A stretch of 64,000 nt of DNA from CAYLPJ01 sp964385465 (GCA_964385465.1 CAYLPJ010000035.1:4821-68820); one strand, 5' to 3'; positions 25,863-34,955 are shown, counted from the first letter of the stretch. Notes: generated from the sequence alone by a model not told the origin. A program made the numbers and translations.

Positions 25863-28688
25863 ATGGCCGAAGAGACCCCACAACCCGAAGCCCCGAAGGA
25901 AGGCGAGACGCAGAAACGCTCCTCCCTGCTGGAGCGGATTCAGCAGGAGGTCGAGCGCCAGCGGTCGGCCATCAAGGACACCCCCGGCGAGGGCGGCGGG
26001 AAGGACGCCTCGCCCAAGCCGAAGGCGAAACCCAAGGCCTCCCCGGCCGTCGACCCCGCGGGGGTGAGCCTCCAGGATGTCATCGCCAAGAAGCGGGCGA
26101 AGATCAAGGGCCGCCTCGACGGCGAGAAGGAGGCCCGGAAGCCCAAGCAGGACGCCGCCTCCGAGGCCGCCGAGGCGCCGTCCGCCGAGCAGCCCGCCGC
26201 CCCGGCCGGCGGGGCCGCATCCATCGCGGCCGCCATTGCGGGGGCGGGCACGCCGATCGGCTCGGGCGCGTCGAAGCCTCAGGCTGGCGGCGAGGGCGCC
26301 CCAGCCGCCTCGGCGCCCGGCGCGGCCCCGGCAGCAAGTGAGGCCGCCGCGGCGAGCCGGGCGCCCGTTCCGGCGGGGGCAGCCCCCGCGGCGGCGCCGT
26401 CGAGGCCCGGTCTCGTCCACGCGATGCTCATTCTCAACACGTTCCTCGTGGCCCTCGTCGGCGGGGCGGTGGTGTACGTCATCACCCACCGCGAGGGCCC
26501 CGACACTGCCGACGCGGCGATGGAGGTCGTTGCCCTCGCCCGCCGGGAGATGAGCCGGCAGGTCGGCGAGCCCCCCTCGGTGCCGCCCCCGCCGCCCCCG
26601 GCCAGCCGGCCCGCGGACGCCAACGCCGACGGCGGGGACGTCGTCGGCGCCGCCGTCGGCGCGCCCACGTGGGCCGCCGCCGAGGCCGCCCGCGCCAAGG
26701 GCGATCACGAGGAGGCCCTCAAACGCTACAGCCGCCTGCTGCTGGCCAGCCGCCGCGTGCCCTCCGAGGCCCTGGCCTCGGAGTTCTTCCAGTACCGCAT
26801 CGCCGAAGGCCTCTGGGTGCTGGGGCGGACCGGCGAGGCCCTGAGGATCTTCTCCGCACTCCAGCGCGCCGCCTCGCCCATCGTCCGGGCCTGCACCTGC
26901 GCCGCCCTCGCCCGCATCGAGGCCGCCGACGAGAAACGCCTTCGCGCACGCATGCTGAGCTACCGGGCCCTGGCGGCTGTGCGGGCCGGCGAGTTCGGGC
27001 GCGGGGTCGAGGCCGACTGCGACTACCTCGCCGCCCGCACCCTCACCGAGAAGGTCCGCACGTACCACGCGCCCGAGCCCGTCGTGCCCTGGTCCCGCCT
27101 GGCGCTGACCGATCCGTTCGCCGGGCAGGAAGAGCACCGCATTCGCCGCATGCTCGCCTCCGGCGCCGGCCCGACGAACCGCCGGCGGCTGGTCCGCATC
27201 GAGAAGGGCGAGAACGGGTGGCGGGTCTCCTGCGCCAAGGCCGCCCTGGAAGACATGCTGAACCTCCTGGCCGGGAAGGTCGGCAAGGACCTCGACTGGG
27301 GCGGCGTACCCGAGGTCGCCCGGCGCCGCACCGTGGACTTCGCCCTCCGCGACGTCTCCGAGCAGCGGGCATTCGAGATCGCCTGCGGCATGGCGGGGCT
27401 GATGGCGCGGTTCACCTGGCAGAAGGTCACGATCGTCGATCCCCAGGCCGTCGCGTCGCTGGACGAGAAGCGCCAACTGCTCACCGACGAGTCCGTCCAG
27501 TGCTGGCGGCGTTTCGCCCTGCGCCACGACGGGGACGGGCGGCTGGGCGAGGGGCACTTCGCTTTGGCGACCCTCTACGAATGGTCCGGCGACACCGTCG
27601 GGGCGATGAAGCAGTACCAGGTGATCGGGCGGCGGCACCACGAGGAGCGCGCCCTGGCGCCCAAGGCGCTGATGCGGTCGGCGGAGCTGCGCGTCGGCCT
27701 GCGGGACTTTGCCGGCGCCGAGACCGACCTGCGCGACCTGCTGGACCTCTTCCCGCACTACCCCCGTACCGACGAAGTCTACCTGACCATCGGGCAGGTC
27801 AACATGCAGGGCGGGCGGTTCCAGCAGGCCCTGGACGCTTTCAGCAAGGTCCACGCGCTCCACGGCGACCGCGACGTCCGCCGGACCGCCTGCCTGGACG
27901 CCGGCGACTGCTGCTACCGCCGGGGGGCGTTCGGCGACGCCGCCGAGTGGATCACCCGCTACCTCGTCGAGAGCAAGGGGCGGGAGGATACCGACTGGGT
28001 CCGTGCCTTCACGCTGCTGGGCCGCTGCGAGGCCGCCCGCGGGCACCGCACGGTGGCGATCGAGTCCTTCCGCCGGGCGCTCGCCGCACAGCCCGAGCAG
28101 AAGGACTTCGTCGAGATCCACCTCGCCCTCGCCGAGACCCGGGTCGCCGGCGAGGATTTCCTCGCCGCCCTCGAGACACTCAACGCCCTCGAGAAGGACC
28201 GCCTGACCGAACCGCAGACCTTCGCCTGGCTGGTGCAGGCCGGCAGGGTCTACCGCGCCATGGGCCTGCCCGACCGGGGGCGGAGGCTCATCCGCGAGTG
28301 GGGCCAGGCCATCGGCGACCCCACGCTGCGGGCGCGGCTGGCCGTCGAGCGTGCCCGCTGCCTCCGCGAGGCCGGCGAGCCCCGGGAGGCCCGGCTGGCA
28401 CTGGTCGAGGCGATCGCCCGGCTCAAGGGGGGGCGCCAGGGGTGGCAGGCCTCCCTGGAGCTTGCCGAGGTCTGCATGGAGCTCGGCGATCCGGAGCAGG
28501 CGGCCGTCGTCGCCGAGGAAGTCCTCCGCACCGAGGCCCCCAAGGACCTGCGGGCCCGCGCGCTGGACCTGATCAGCCGGGCCCATCTCCAGCGCAAGGA
28601 GTTCGCCCGCGCCGCCACCACGATTCGCCGGCTCGGCGAGACCGCCGGACAGGACGCCCCCGGCGCCGCCAGGGAGGGGACGCCATGA
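25863..28688 (+). CDS. Large TPR membrane protein heading the flagellar operon
   Basis: The 941-aa product has a charged, Ala/Pro-rich N-terminal region (1-180) starting with a helical segment, one membrane helix (about 185-208; L-I-L-N-T-F-L-V-A-L-V-G-G), a Pro-rich linker and about 600 residues of TPR-like repeats. That predicts a cytoplasmic N-terminus and a periplasmic TPR solenoid. I do not recognise a family. It lies directly behind the sigma-54 promoter and is coupled to the next gene by ATGA, so it should be made together with the basal body. The ATG at 25863 is chosen over a TTG 30 nt upstream. A scaffold or collar role is inference. Confidence 0.75.
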   Translation: MAEETPQPEAPKEGETQKRSSLLERIQQEVERQRSAIKDTPGEGGGKDASPKPKAKPKASPAVDPAGVSLQDVIAKKRAKIKGRLDGEKEARKPKQDAASEAAEAPSAEQPAAPAGGAASIAAAIAGAGTPIGSGASKPQAGGEGAPAASAPGAAPAASEAAAASRAPVPAGAAPAAAPSRPGLVHAMLILNTFLVALVGGAVVYVITHREGPDTADAAMEVVALARREMSRQVGEPPSVPPPPPPASRPADANADGGDVVGAAVGAPTWAAAEAARAKGDHEEALKRYSRLLLASRRVPSEALASEFFQYRIAEGLWVLGRTGEALRIFSALQRAASPIVRACTCAALARIEAADEKRLRARMLSYRALAAVRAGEFGRGVEADCDYLAARTLTEKVRTYHAPEPVVPWSRLALTDPFAGQEEHRIRRMLASGAGPTNRRRLVRIEKGENGWRVSCAKAALEDMLNLLAGKVGKDLDWGGVPEVARRRTVDFALRDVSEQRAFEIACGMAGLMARFTWQKVTIVDPQAVASLDEKRQLLTDESVQCWRRFALRHDGDGRLGEGHFALATLYEWSGDTVGAMKQYQVIGRRHHEERALAPKALMRSAELRVGLRDFAGAETDLRDLLDLFPHYPRTDEVYLTIGQVNMQGGRFQQALDAFSKVHALHGDRDVRRTACLDAGDCCYRRGAFGDAAEWITRYLVESKGREDTDWVRAFTLLGRCEAARGHRTVAIESFRRALAAQPEQKDFVEIHLALAETRVAGEDFLAALETLNALEKDRLTEPQTFAWLVQAGRVYRAMGLPDRGRRLIREWGQAIGDPTLRARLAVERARCLREAGEPREARLALVEAIARLKGGRQGWQASLELAEVCMELGDPEQAAVVAEEVLRTEAPKDLRARALDLISRAHLQRKEFARAATTIRRLGETAGQDAPGAAREGTP

Positions 28689-29695
28689 CGCCACGCACGC
28701 AACCACTCGCAGCCGCCATCCTCGCCCTCGCCGCCGGCGCCGGTGCGCCCCGACCGGTCGAGGCGGCCCCCACGACCGCTCCGGCCGACGCCAACGCCGC
28801 CGAGCTGCACCCCCGGCTCCCGGCCGACGCCAACGCCGCCGAGCTGCACCCCCGGCTCCCGGCCGACGCCAACGCCGCCGAGCTGCACCCCCGGCTCCCG
28901 GCCGACGCCAATGCCGCCGGTGCCGCGGGAACCGCCGAAGCCGCCCTCGCCGCGCCCGCCGACGCCAACGACGCGGCGCCGACGACCAGGCCCGTCGGCT
29001 CGGTGCGGCCGAGCATGCACAAGCTCTGGCGCGAGAGCCTTCGCCCGCCGGAGACGGCGAAGTCCGCCAGGCTCCGCCGCACCATCGAAGAACTGCGGGG
29101 GATCGAGGTCTTCCCCCTGCCGCGGGGCAAGTCCCCGCTGGCGGCCACCGCGGACCTGGACCGCCCGGCGGCCACCCAGCCGGCGGCCACCCAGCCGGCG
29201 GCCACGCGTCCGGCGGCGACGCAGCCGGCGGGCGGGCCGGCTGAGCCCACCCGCACGCTGCCGAAGGACGTCGTCGAGCGGCTGGCCCGGAGCAAGGCGA
29301 AGGACCCGGCCGGGGCGATCCGCCTGGCCGACGCACTCTACCGCACGGGCTACCTGTCGGCGGCGTTCGGGCTCTACGAGCGGGCGATGGCCGCAACCGA
29401 CGCCGCCGAGCCCCGCGCCTGGGCGCTGTACCAGATGGCCAACTGCCGCCGCACGGCCGACCCGGCCGCGGCGGAGGCGCTGTACCGCCGCGTGGCCGGG
29501 GAGTACCCCGAGTCTGCCTGGGGCGCCCTGTCGGCGATCGAGGGCAAGCTGCTGGCGTGGCGGCGGGTCAACCGCCCCGAGGCACTGCTGGAGAGTATCG
29601 AAACCGTCGGGCCGACAACGGCCCCGGCCCGGGGGGAGCCGGAGACCGCCGCTTCGCGCCCCGCTGGAGCCCCCGAGGCGACCACGAACCGATGA
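28685..29695 (+). CDS. Exported repeat-containing TPR-like protein
   Basis: The 336-aa product has a signal peptide (about 1-27) and a mature N-terminus made of a 13-residue unit (A-D-A-N-A-A-E-L-H-P-R-L-P) three times plus a partial copy. A second short repeat (P-A-A-T-Q type) lies at about 161-180. The C-terminal 120 residues look like two or three TPRs (A-L-Y-Q-M-A-N-C-R-R; A-L-Y-R-R-V-A-G-E-Y-P). Its start overlaps the stop of the large TPR gene and its stop overlaps the start of the activator gene (ATGA at both ends), so the three are made as a unit. Function unknown; probably periplasmic partner of the upstream protein. Confidence 0.75.
   Translation: MTPRTQPLAAAILALAAGAGAPRPVEAAPTTAPADANAAELHPRLPADANAAELHPRLPADANAAELHPRLPADANAAGAAGTAEAALAAPADANDAAPTTRPVGSVRPSMHKLWRESLRPPETAKSARLRRTIEELRGIEVFPLPRGKSPLAATADLDRPAATQPAATQPAATRPAATQPAGGPAEPTRTLPKDVVERLARSKAKDPAGAIRLADALYRTGYLSAAFGLYERAMAATDAAEPRAWALYQMANCRRTADPAAAEALYRRVAGEYPESAWGALSAIEGKLLAWRRVNRPEALLESIETVGPTTAPARGEPETAASRPAGAPEATTNR
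28781..28920 (+). repeat. 39-bp tandem repeat inside the exported TPR-like gene
   Basis: Three copies start at 28781, 28820 and 28859 with no difference I can see, and a fourth partial copy starts at 28898. The period of 39 keeps the frame, so copy number can change without breaking the gene. Confidence 0.9.
29165..29224 (+). repeat. 15-bp tandem repeat inside the exported TPR-like gene
   Basis: Four units of 15 bp (ccggcggccacccag and close variants) encode repeats of the P-A-A-T-Q type. The first two copies are identical and the last two differ in a few bases. Confidence 0.85.
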
Positions 29696-31095
29696 GCCGA
29701 GCCGAGACACCATACCGGAACGTATTGATCGCGATGGCCCCTCCGCCGGAGAAGCGGCGGACGCTGGAGGTGCTCGCCCGCCACGAGCTGCGCGGGCGGA
29801 TCGCCTGCGACGCCGACGAGGCCCGCGACCTGCTGGCCGAGGGCGACTGGGACCTGGTCCTGCTGGACCTCGACGCCCGGCCCGACGCCGCCCTGGCCCT
29901 GCTGGGCGAGGTCCGCGCCGAGTCGCCCGAGCTGCCGGTCGTCGCCCTGGCCGGCGAGAACGTCGCCGCCGCCGTCGGCGCCATGCGCCGCGGATGCCGC
30001 GACGTCCTCACCAAGCCCCTGGACGCCGCCGCCATCGACGCCGCCCTCCGCACGCTGCTGCCCAACCACAAGGTGCCCTTCGCCGCCGCCGCCGAGAGCG
30101 GCCGAAAGTGCCTCTACGAGATCGCCGGGCAGAGCGGCCCGCTGCTGGGGGTGCTCGAGACCGCCCGCAAGATCGCCCGCACGTCGATGCCCGTGCTGGT
30201 CACCGGGGAGAGCGGCACGGGCAAGGAGCTGGTCAGCTACTTCGTTCACCGCGAGTCCAGCCGCCGGGACGGCCCGTACGTGCGGGTGAACTGCGCGGCC
30301 TTGAGCGAGTCGCTGCTGGAGAGCGAGCTGTTCGGGCACGAGCGCGGCGCGTTCACGGGCGCCAGCCGCCAGCGGAAGGGGCGCTTCGAGCGCGCCCACG
30401 GGGGCACGCTGCTGCTGGACGAGATCTCCGAGACGACCCCGCGGCTCCAGGCCGAGCTGCTGCGGGTGCTGGAGCAGCAGGACTTCGAGCGCGTGGGGGG
30501 CACGGAGCTGGTGCGGGTGAACGTGCGGGTGGTGTGCACGTCGAACCGCGACCTGCCCGCCGAGGTGCGGGCCGGGCGGTTCCGCCGCGACCTGTACTAC
30601 CGCATCGGCGGCATCCGCCTGGAGCTGCCGCCGCTGCGCCAGCGGAAGGAAGACATCCCGCCGCTGACGTGGCATTTCGTCAACCAGTACGCCCGGGAGG
30701 TCCGCCGCCACGTCGAGCGCCTCGACGAGGACATGCTCGACGCCTTCGAGTGCCACGACTGGCCGGGCAACGTCCGCGAGCTGCGCAACGTCGTCCGCAC
30801 GGCGCTGGCCCTCGGCGAGGGCCCGACGCTCTCGCTGGCGCCGGGCCAGCTCGACGGGGAGGGCGCGGCGGACGCCTCCGGCGGGGACCTCGCCGAGACG
30901 TCCACCCTGGCGCTGCGGGACCTGGAGCGCCAGGCGATCTTCGAGGCCCTGCGGCGGACGAAGTCCCACCAGGCGAAGGCGGCCAGGCTGCTGGGCATCA
31001 CGGACCGCACCTTGCGAGAGAAGCTCCGCCGCTACCGGCGGGAGGGAGCGTACGAGACCTCAGGAGAATCGAGATGGCTGGTGGAACAGACGTAG
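29692..31095 (+). CDS. Second sigma-54-dependent flagellar activator (FlbD-like)
   Basis: The 467-aa protein has a receiver-like domain (1-123) in which Asp59 and Lys108 (T-K-P) are kept but the acidic pair near the N-terminus is replaced by A-M-A-P. It continues with an AAA+ domain (Walker A G-E-S-G-T-G-K-E at 172-179; GAFTGA; L-L-L-D-E-I-S) and a Fis-type helix-turn-helix (A-K-A-A-R-L-L-G-I-T-D-R-T-L). It resembles FlbD/FleQ-class regulators that turn on mid-class flagellar genes. The gene sits inside the operon and overlaps flgB by 22 bp. That suggests feedback: the operon makes more of an activator for sigma-54 flagellar promoters. Confidence 0.92.
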   Translation: MSRAETPYRNVLIAMAPPPEKRRTLEVLARHELRGRIACDADEARDLLAEGDWDLVLLDLDARPDAALALLGEVRAESPELPVVALAGENVAAAVGAMRRGCRDVLTKPLDAAAIDAALRTLLPNHKVPFAAAAESGRKCLYEIAGQSGPLLGVLETARKIARTSMPVLVTGESGTGKELVSYFVHRESSRRDGPYVRVNCAALSESLLESELFGHERGAFTGASRQRKGRFERAHGGTLLLDEISETTPRLQAELLRVLEQQDFERVGGTELVRVNVRVVCTSNRDLPAEVRAGRFRRDLYYRIGGIRLELPPLRQRKEDIPPLTWHFVNQYAREVRRHVERLDEDMLDAFECHDWPGNVRELRNVVRTALALGEGPTLSLAPGQLDGEGAADASGGDLAETSTLALRDLERQAIFEALRRTKSHQAKAARLLGITDRTLREKLRRYRREGAYETSGESRWLVEQT

Positions 31096-31430
31096 TGCAC
31101 TACATCGAGGCGGGGCTGAAGGCCTCGTCGACGCGCGGGCGCGTGATCGCGGGCAACATCGCGAACCTCAACACCCGCGGCTTCCGCCGAAGCGAGGTGG
31201 CCTTCGAGGAGACGCTGCGGCGGCTGATCGAGTCCGGCGGCGACGCCGGCGACCTCGAGCCGACGGTCTTCCAGCCGCGGACCACGCCGATCAACGAACA
31301 CGGCAGCGACGTGAACATGGACCTCGAGGTCGGGCAGATGATCCAGAACGGCCTCAAGGGCAAGGTCTACATGCGGACGCTGGCCAAGCTCTACGACCAG
31401 ATGGAGCTGGCCATCCGCGACCGCGTGTAG
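31074..31430 (+). CDS. flgB: Flagellar proximal rod protein FlgB
   Basis: The 118-aa product carries the rod motif (G-N-I-A-N-L-N-T-R-G-F-R-R-S-E-V) and ends K-L-Y-D-Q-M-E-L-A-I-R, matching FlgB length. The ATG at 31074 lies inside the activator gene, with AGGAG 7 nt upstream. The overlap of 22 bp is larger than usual in this operon. Confidence 0.95.
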   Translation: MAGGTDVVHYIEAGLKASSTRGRVIAGNIANLNTRGFRRSEVAFEETLRRLIESGGDAGDLEPTVFQPRTTPINEHGSDVNMDLEVGQMIQNGLKGKVYMRTLAKLYDQMELAIRDRV

Positions 31431-31545
31431 GGACGCAGGAGCAACAGCAGCAATGCAAGGAACCCGGGCGACAGGACAGGGCCCTTCGGGCAGAGCAGGG
31501 GAAGAAACTCCCTTGCCGATGCCCCGCGTCCCTGCCGGCCCTTTG

Positions 31546-31561
31546 TGGAACGGCATTTGCC
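31546..31561 (+). promoter_or_regulatory. Sigma-54-like element before flgC (weak case)
   Basis: TGGAACGGCATTTGCC has GG and GC doublets 10 nt apart and one change in the -24 half. The predicted start (about 31572) would fall on the flgC start codon and after its ribosome binding site, which argues against its use for flgC. Confidence 0.2.
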
Positions 31562-31574
31562 GAGGAGCTGCATG

Positions 31575-31985
31575 ATGGGTATTCGAGGTGCGAACGCCCC
31601 GACGTCGATGGACATCGCGATCAGCGGCCTGCGGGCCGAGTCGATGCGGATGAAGGTGATCGCCGAAAACATCGCCAACGCGCGGACCACCCGGACCGCC
31701 GACGGCACGCCGTACCGGCGGAAGGAGGTGGTCCTCGAAACCGGCGGAGGCGCCGCGGGGGTCCAGGTCAAGGGCGTCAGCGAGGATTTGTCCACGGACT
31801 TCAAGGACCTCTACATGCCCGGGCACCCCGACGCCGACGACGCGGGCATGGTCAAGATGCCCAACGTCGACCTGCCGGCGGAGATGATCCAGATGATGCA
31901 GGCCAGCCGCGCCTACCAGGCCAACGCGGCGATCCTCAAGCGATACGTGACGACGGTCAACGAGTCCCTCGAGCTGCTCCGCTAG
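31575..31985 (+). CDS. flgC: Flagellar proximal rod protein FlgC
   Basis: The 136-aa protein matches FlgC in length and motifs (A-E-N-I-A-N-A-R-T-T-R-T, T-P-Y-R-R-K-E-V-V, and V-D-L-P-A-E-M-I-Q-M-M-Q-A-S-R-A-Y-Q-A-N). Two ATGs follow each other. The second (31575) is preferred because GAGGAG then lies 7 nt away. From the first (31572) the gap is only 4 nt. A 144-bp gap separates it from flgB, the largest inside this operon. Confidence 0.95.
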   Translation: MGIRGANAPTSMDIAISGLRAESMRMKVIAENIANARTTRTADGTPYRRKEVVLETGGGAAGVQVKGVSEDLSTDFKDLYMPGHPDADDAGMVKMPNVDLPAEMIQMMQASRAYQANAAILKRYVTTVNESLELLR

Positions 31986-32023
31986 CGGCGGGCGCCCCGA
32001 GGAAGACGGGAAGGAACGAGACG

Positions 32024-32338
32024 ATGGCAGGAATCGGACCGATCAACGGCGTACGCCCCCCGATGCAGGCGACCGGTGCCTCCCGGGCCGACCAGGCCCC
32101 CGCCGGCGAGAAGCACGACGGGCAGTTCGGCAAGGTGCTCAAGACCTACGTGGACAACGTGGACGACAAGCAGCAGGCGTCCTACGAGGCCATCCGCGAC
32201 CTCGTCGCCGGCAAGAGCAACGACGTCATGCCCGTCGTCAGCGCCGTGGCCAAGGCGGACATGAGCTTCAAGCTCCTGATGGGCGTCCGCAACAAGGTCA
32301 TCGAGGCCTACAAGCAGACCATGAACATGCAGGTCTGA
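32024..32338 (+). CDS. fliE: Flagellar hook-basal body protein FliE
   Basis: FliE joins the MS ring to the rod. The 104-aa product has the family core V-D-N-V-D-D-K-Q-Q-A-S and the conserved tail L-L-M-G-V-R-N-K-V-I-E-A-Y-K. It lies between flgC and fliF, the usual gene order. Confidence 0.95.
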   Translation: MAGIGPINGVRPPMQATGASRADQAPAGEKHDGQFGKVLKTYVDNVDDKQQASYEAIRDLVAGKSNDVMPVVSAVAKADMSFKLLMGVRNKVIEAYKQTMNMQV

Positions 32339-32383
32339 CCGCCGCCGGCGGGACGCGAGTGAACCCCGATTCGGAGCAACGCT

Positions 32384-33952
32384 GTGGCCCTTGAGAACAT
32401 CGGCGAAATCTGGCAGAAGGCCCGCATGCCCCAACGCGTGATCCTCCTCGGCCTCGGCGTGGGCCTCGTGGCCGCCGCGGCGCTGCTGGTCAACTGGGCA
32501 CGCCAGCCGACCATGGCCCTGCTGTACAGCGGCCTGTCGACCGAGGAGGCATCCCGCATCGTCGAGAAGATCCGCGACGCGGGGGTCGAGTACGAGCTCA
32601 AGTCCGGGGGCACGGCCGTGTACGTGCCCGAGGGCAAGGTCTACTCGCTGCGGCTGACGATGGCCTCGTCGGGCCTGCCGTCGGGGGACAACCCGGGCTA
32701 CCGGATCCTCGACCAGGACACGTTCGGCTCCAGCCCGTTCAGCGAGCGGGTGCGGTACAACCGCGCCGTCGAGGGGGAGATCGCCCGCAGCATCGAGACG
32801 CTGGACTCCGTCTCCTCGGCGCGGGTGCACGTGGTCCGCCCCGAGAGCTCGCTGTTCCGCAAGGAGCGGCAGCGGTCCACCGCGACGGTCGTCCTGCGGC
32901 TCAAGGGCGGCTACGAGCTGAGCAACGCCAGCATCGCCGCCGTGGTGCACCTCGTCGCCGGCAGCGTCGAGGGGCTGGACCCGGGCAAGGTCGTCGTCGT
33001 GGACGCGCGCGGCTCGCTGCTGTCGGGGGAGTCCGAGGAGAGCTTCGGCTCCCGCATGGCCTCGGTCCTCGAGCAGAAGCGCCAGATCGAGACCTACCTC
33101 GCCCGCAAGGCCGAACGCCACCTCGCCCTCGTCCTGGGCCCCAACCGCGCGACGGTGCAGGTCTCGGTGGAGATGGACACCACGGCCACCCAGTCCGAGA
33201 CGCGGAAGTTCGGGCCCGACAAGGGCCTGCCCGCCCGGGAGATGGTCCAGGAGTCCAAGACATCCGAGCCGCCCTCGGACAAGGGCGCCGCGGCCACCAC
33301 CAGCAGCGACAGCACCATCGAGACCGAGTACAAGCTCTCGGAGACCATCGAGAAGAAGACCCAGATCGCCGGGCGGATCCAGCGCAAGACCGTTTCGGTC
33401 GTGGTGGACCTCAGCGACCCGAACAGCCAGGAGGCCACCGCCGAGGGCAAGCGGCTGGCGGTCGCGGACGTCGAGGAGATCGTCACGCACGCCCTGGGCC
33501 TGAAGCTGGCCGAGGCCGGCGGCTCCGCCGGCGGGTTCGGGGGGGGGCAGGAGAGCGAGGACTCCGGCGACATCCTGGTGGTCAAGGAAGCGACGTTCCA
33601 CCGCCCGGCCCTGGAGGCCGGGCTCGCCCCGGCCGACGAGCCGCTGCTGACCAAGGACTTCATCCTCGAGATCGCCCGGCGGGCGTCGCTGGGCGTGCTC
33701 GTGCTGGGGGCGCTGCTGGCGCTGCGGATGTTCCGCGGGTCGGGCAAGCGGGCCGTCGAGGCCAGCGCCGCCCCGACGGCGCTGGAGGCCGGCGGCGGGC
33801 AGGCGGCCGGGGCCCTGGTGGCCGCCGGCGGGGGCGAGGAGACCGATCCCGACCAGCTCCGCGCCCAGATCACCCGCGCGCTGCAGGACAATCCCGAGGA
33901 GGTCAAGCGGCTGTTCCTCAGGTGGGTCGAAACCGAGAAGCAAGAGGGCTGA
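32384..33952 (+). CDS. fliF: Flagellar MS-ring protein FliF
   Basis: FliF forms the ring in the cytoplasmic membrane that seeds the flagellum. The 522-aa protein has two membrane helices (about 20-40 and 432-450), the ring-building motifs between them (Y-S-G-L-S-T-E-E-A, N-R-A-V-E-G-E-I-A-R-S-I, A-R-V-H-V-V-R-P-E) and a C-terminal FliG-binding tail. The start is GTG at 32384, with GGAG about 8 nt upstream. Stretches rich in Ser/Thr near 290-310 look like the disordered loop of other FliF proteins. Confidence 0.96.
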   Translation: MALENIGEIWQKARMPQRVILLGLGVGLVAAAALLVNWARQPTMALLYSGLSTEEASRIVEKIRDAGVEYELKSGGTAVYVPEGKVYSLRLTMASSGLPSGDNPGYRILDQDTFGSSPFSERVRYNRAVEGEIARSIETLDSVSSARVHVVRPESSLFRKERQRSTATVVLRLKGGYELSNASIAAVVHLVAGSVEGLDPGKVVVVDARGSLLSGESEESFGSRMASVLEQKRQIETYLARKAERHLALVLGPNRATVQVSVEMDTTATQSETRKFGPDKGLPAREMVQESKTSEPPSDKGAAATTSSDSTIETEYKLSETIEKKTQIAGRIQRKTVSVVVDLSDPNSQEATAEGKRLAVADVEEIVTHALGLKLAEAGGSAGGFGGGQESEDSGDILVVKEATFHRPALEAGLAPADEPLLTKDFILEIARRASLGVLVLGALLALRMFRGSGKRAVEASAAPTALEAGGGQAAGALVAAGGGEETDPDQLRAQITRALQDNPEEVKRLFLRWVETEKQEG

Positions 33953-33955
33953 ACG

Positions 33956-34951
33956 TTGGCCAGTGGACTTCGAAAAGCCGCGCTGTTGCTGATGGGCCTC
34001 GAGCCGGCCGCGGCCGCCGAGTTGCTCAAGGCCGCCGACCCCGACATGGTCAAGCGCATCGCCGCCGAGCTGGCGTACATCGAGGCCAGCGGCGACGCGA
34101 CGGCCGGGGCGACGGTCCAGCCGGTCCGCGAGTTCGTCGGCGAGTTGCAGGAGAGCCTCTCCCAGCCGGGGGGGACGGCGTTCCTCCGCGGCGTGCTGGC
34201 CGACGCGCTCGGGCAGGAGCGGGCCCGGGAGATCCTCCAGCAGGTGCCCTCGATGGTGGACCGGCGCGATCCGTTCCTTCCGGTCCGCTCGGCCGAGCCG
34301 GAGGAGGTCGCCGAGGCCCTGACCGGCGAGTCGCCGCAGGTGGCGGGGCTGGTGCTGGCCGAACTGCCCAGCCGCACCAGCGCGCGGGTGCTGTCGCTGC
34401 TGGACGAGACGGTTCGCGCCGAGGCCGTCCGGGGCATGGCCAGCGAGCGCGGCGTGGCGCCGGAGACGCGTCTTCGCGTGGCGTCGGTCGTCCGGCGGCG
34501 GCTGGAGAAGGCCCGCAGCGAGGGGGGCAGCGGCAAGAAGGCCCGCCAGAGGCAACTCCGGAAGGTCGCCGTGTTGCTCCGCGACCTCGGCGTCGAGCTT
34601 CGCCAGGCGCTGCTGGGGGCGATCGCCGAGACCGATCCCGACGCCAGCAGCGAGGTCCAGCGCCTCATGGTCATGTGGGAGGACCTGCGGATCGTCGCCG
34701 ACCGGTCGCTCCAGGAGGCCCTGCGACACGTCGACGCCCGCCGGCTGGCGCTGGCGACGTACGACGCCGATGAGGCCGTCACCGAGAAGCTGCGAACGAA
34801 CATGTCCGAGCGGCTGCTGATCACGCTGGACGAGGAGATCTCGCTGCTGGGCAAGCCGACGGACGAGGAGATCGAGGAAGCCCGCGAGGAGCTGCTCAAG
34901 GCCCTCCGCGAGCTCGCCGAGAACAATCTCCTGGCATTCGAGGAAGGCTGA
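33956..34951 (+). CDS. fliG: Flagellar motor switch protein FliG
   Basis: FliG is the rotor subunit that contacts the stator. The 331-aa protein shows all three FliG domains. The C-terminal one carries the charged torque helix (E-D-L-R-I-V-A-D-R-S-L-Q-E-A-L-R) and the T-N-M-S-E-R-L motif. The start is TTG at 33956, placing the family opening A-S-G-L-R-K-A-A-L-L-L-M-G-L at the N-terminus, with GAGGG upstream. It begins 3 bp after fliF. Confidence 0.96.
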   Translation: MASGLRKAALLLMGLEPAAAAELLKAADPDMVKRIAAELAYIEASGDATAGATVQPVREFVGELQESLSQPGGTAFLRGVLADALGQERAREILQQVPSMVDRRDPFLPVRSAEPEEVAEALTGESPQVAGLVLAELPSRTSARVLSLLDETVRAEAVRGMASERGVAPETRLRVASVVRRRLEKARSEGGSGKKARQRQLRKVAVLLRDLGVELRQALLGAIAETDPDASSEVQRLMVMWEDLRIVADRSLQEALRHVDARRLALATYDADEAVTEKLRTNMSERLLITLDEEISLLGKPTDEEIEEAREELLKALRELAENNLLAFEEG

Positions 34952-34955
34952 TTCC

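Noticed and set aside
28781..28920. 39-bp repeat as a CRISPR array
   Set aside because: Units are contiguous without spacers, keep the reading frame and code for a peptide repeat.
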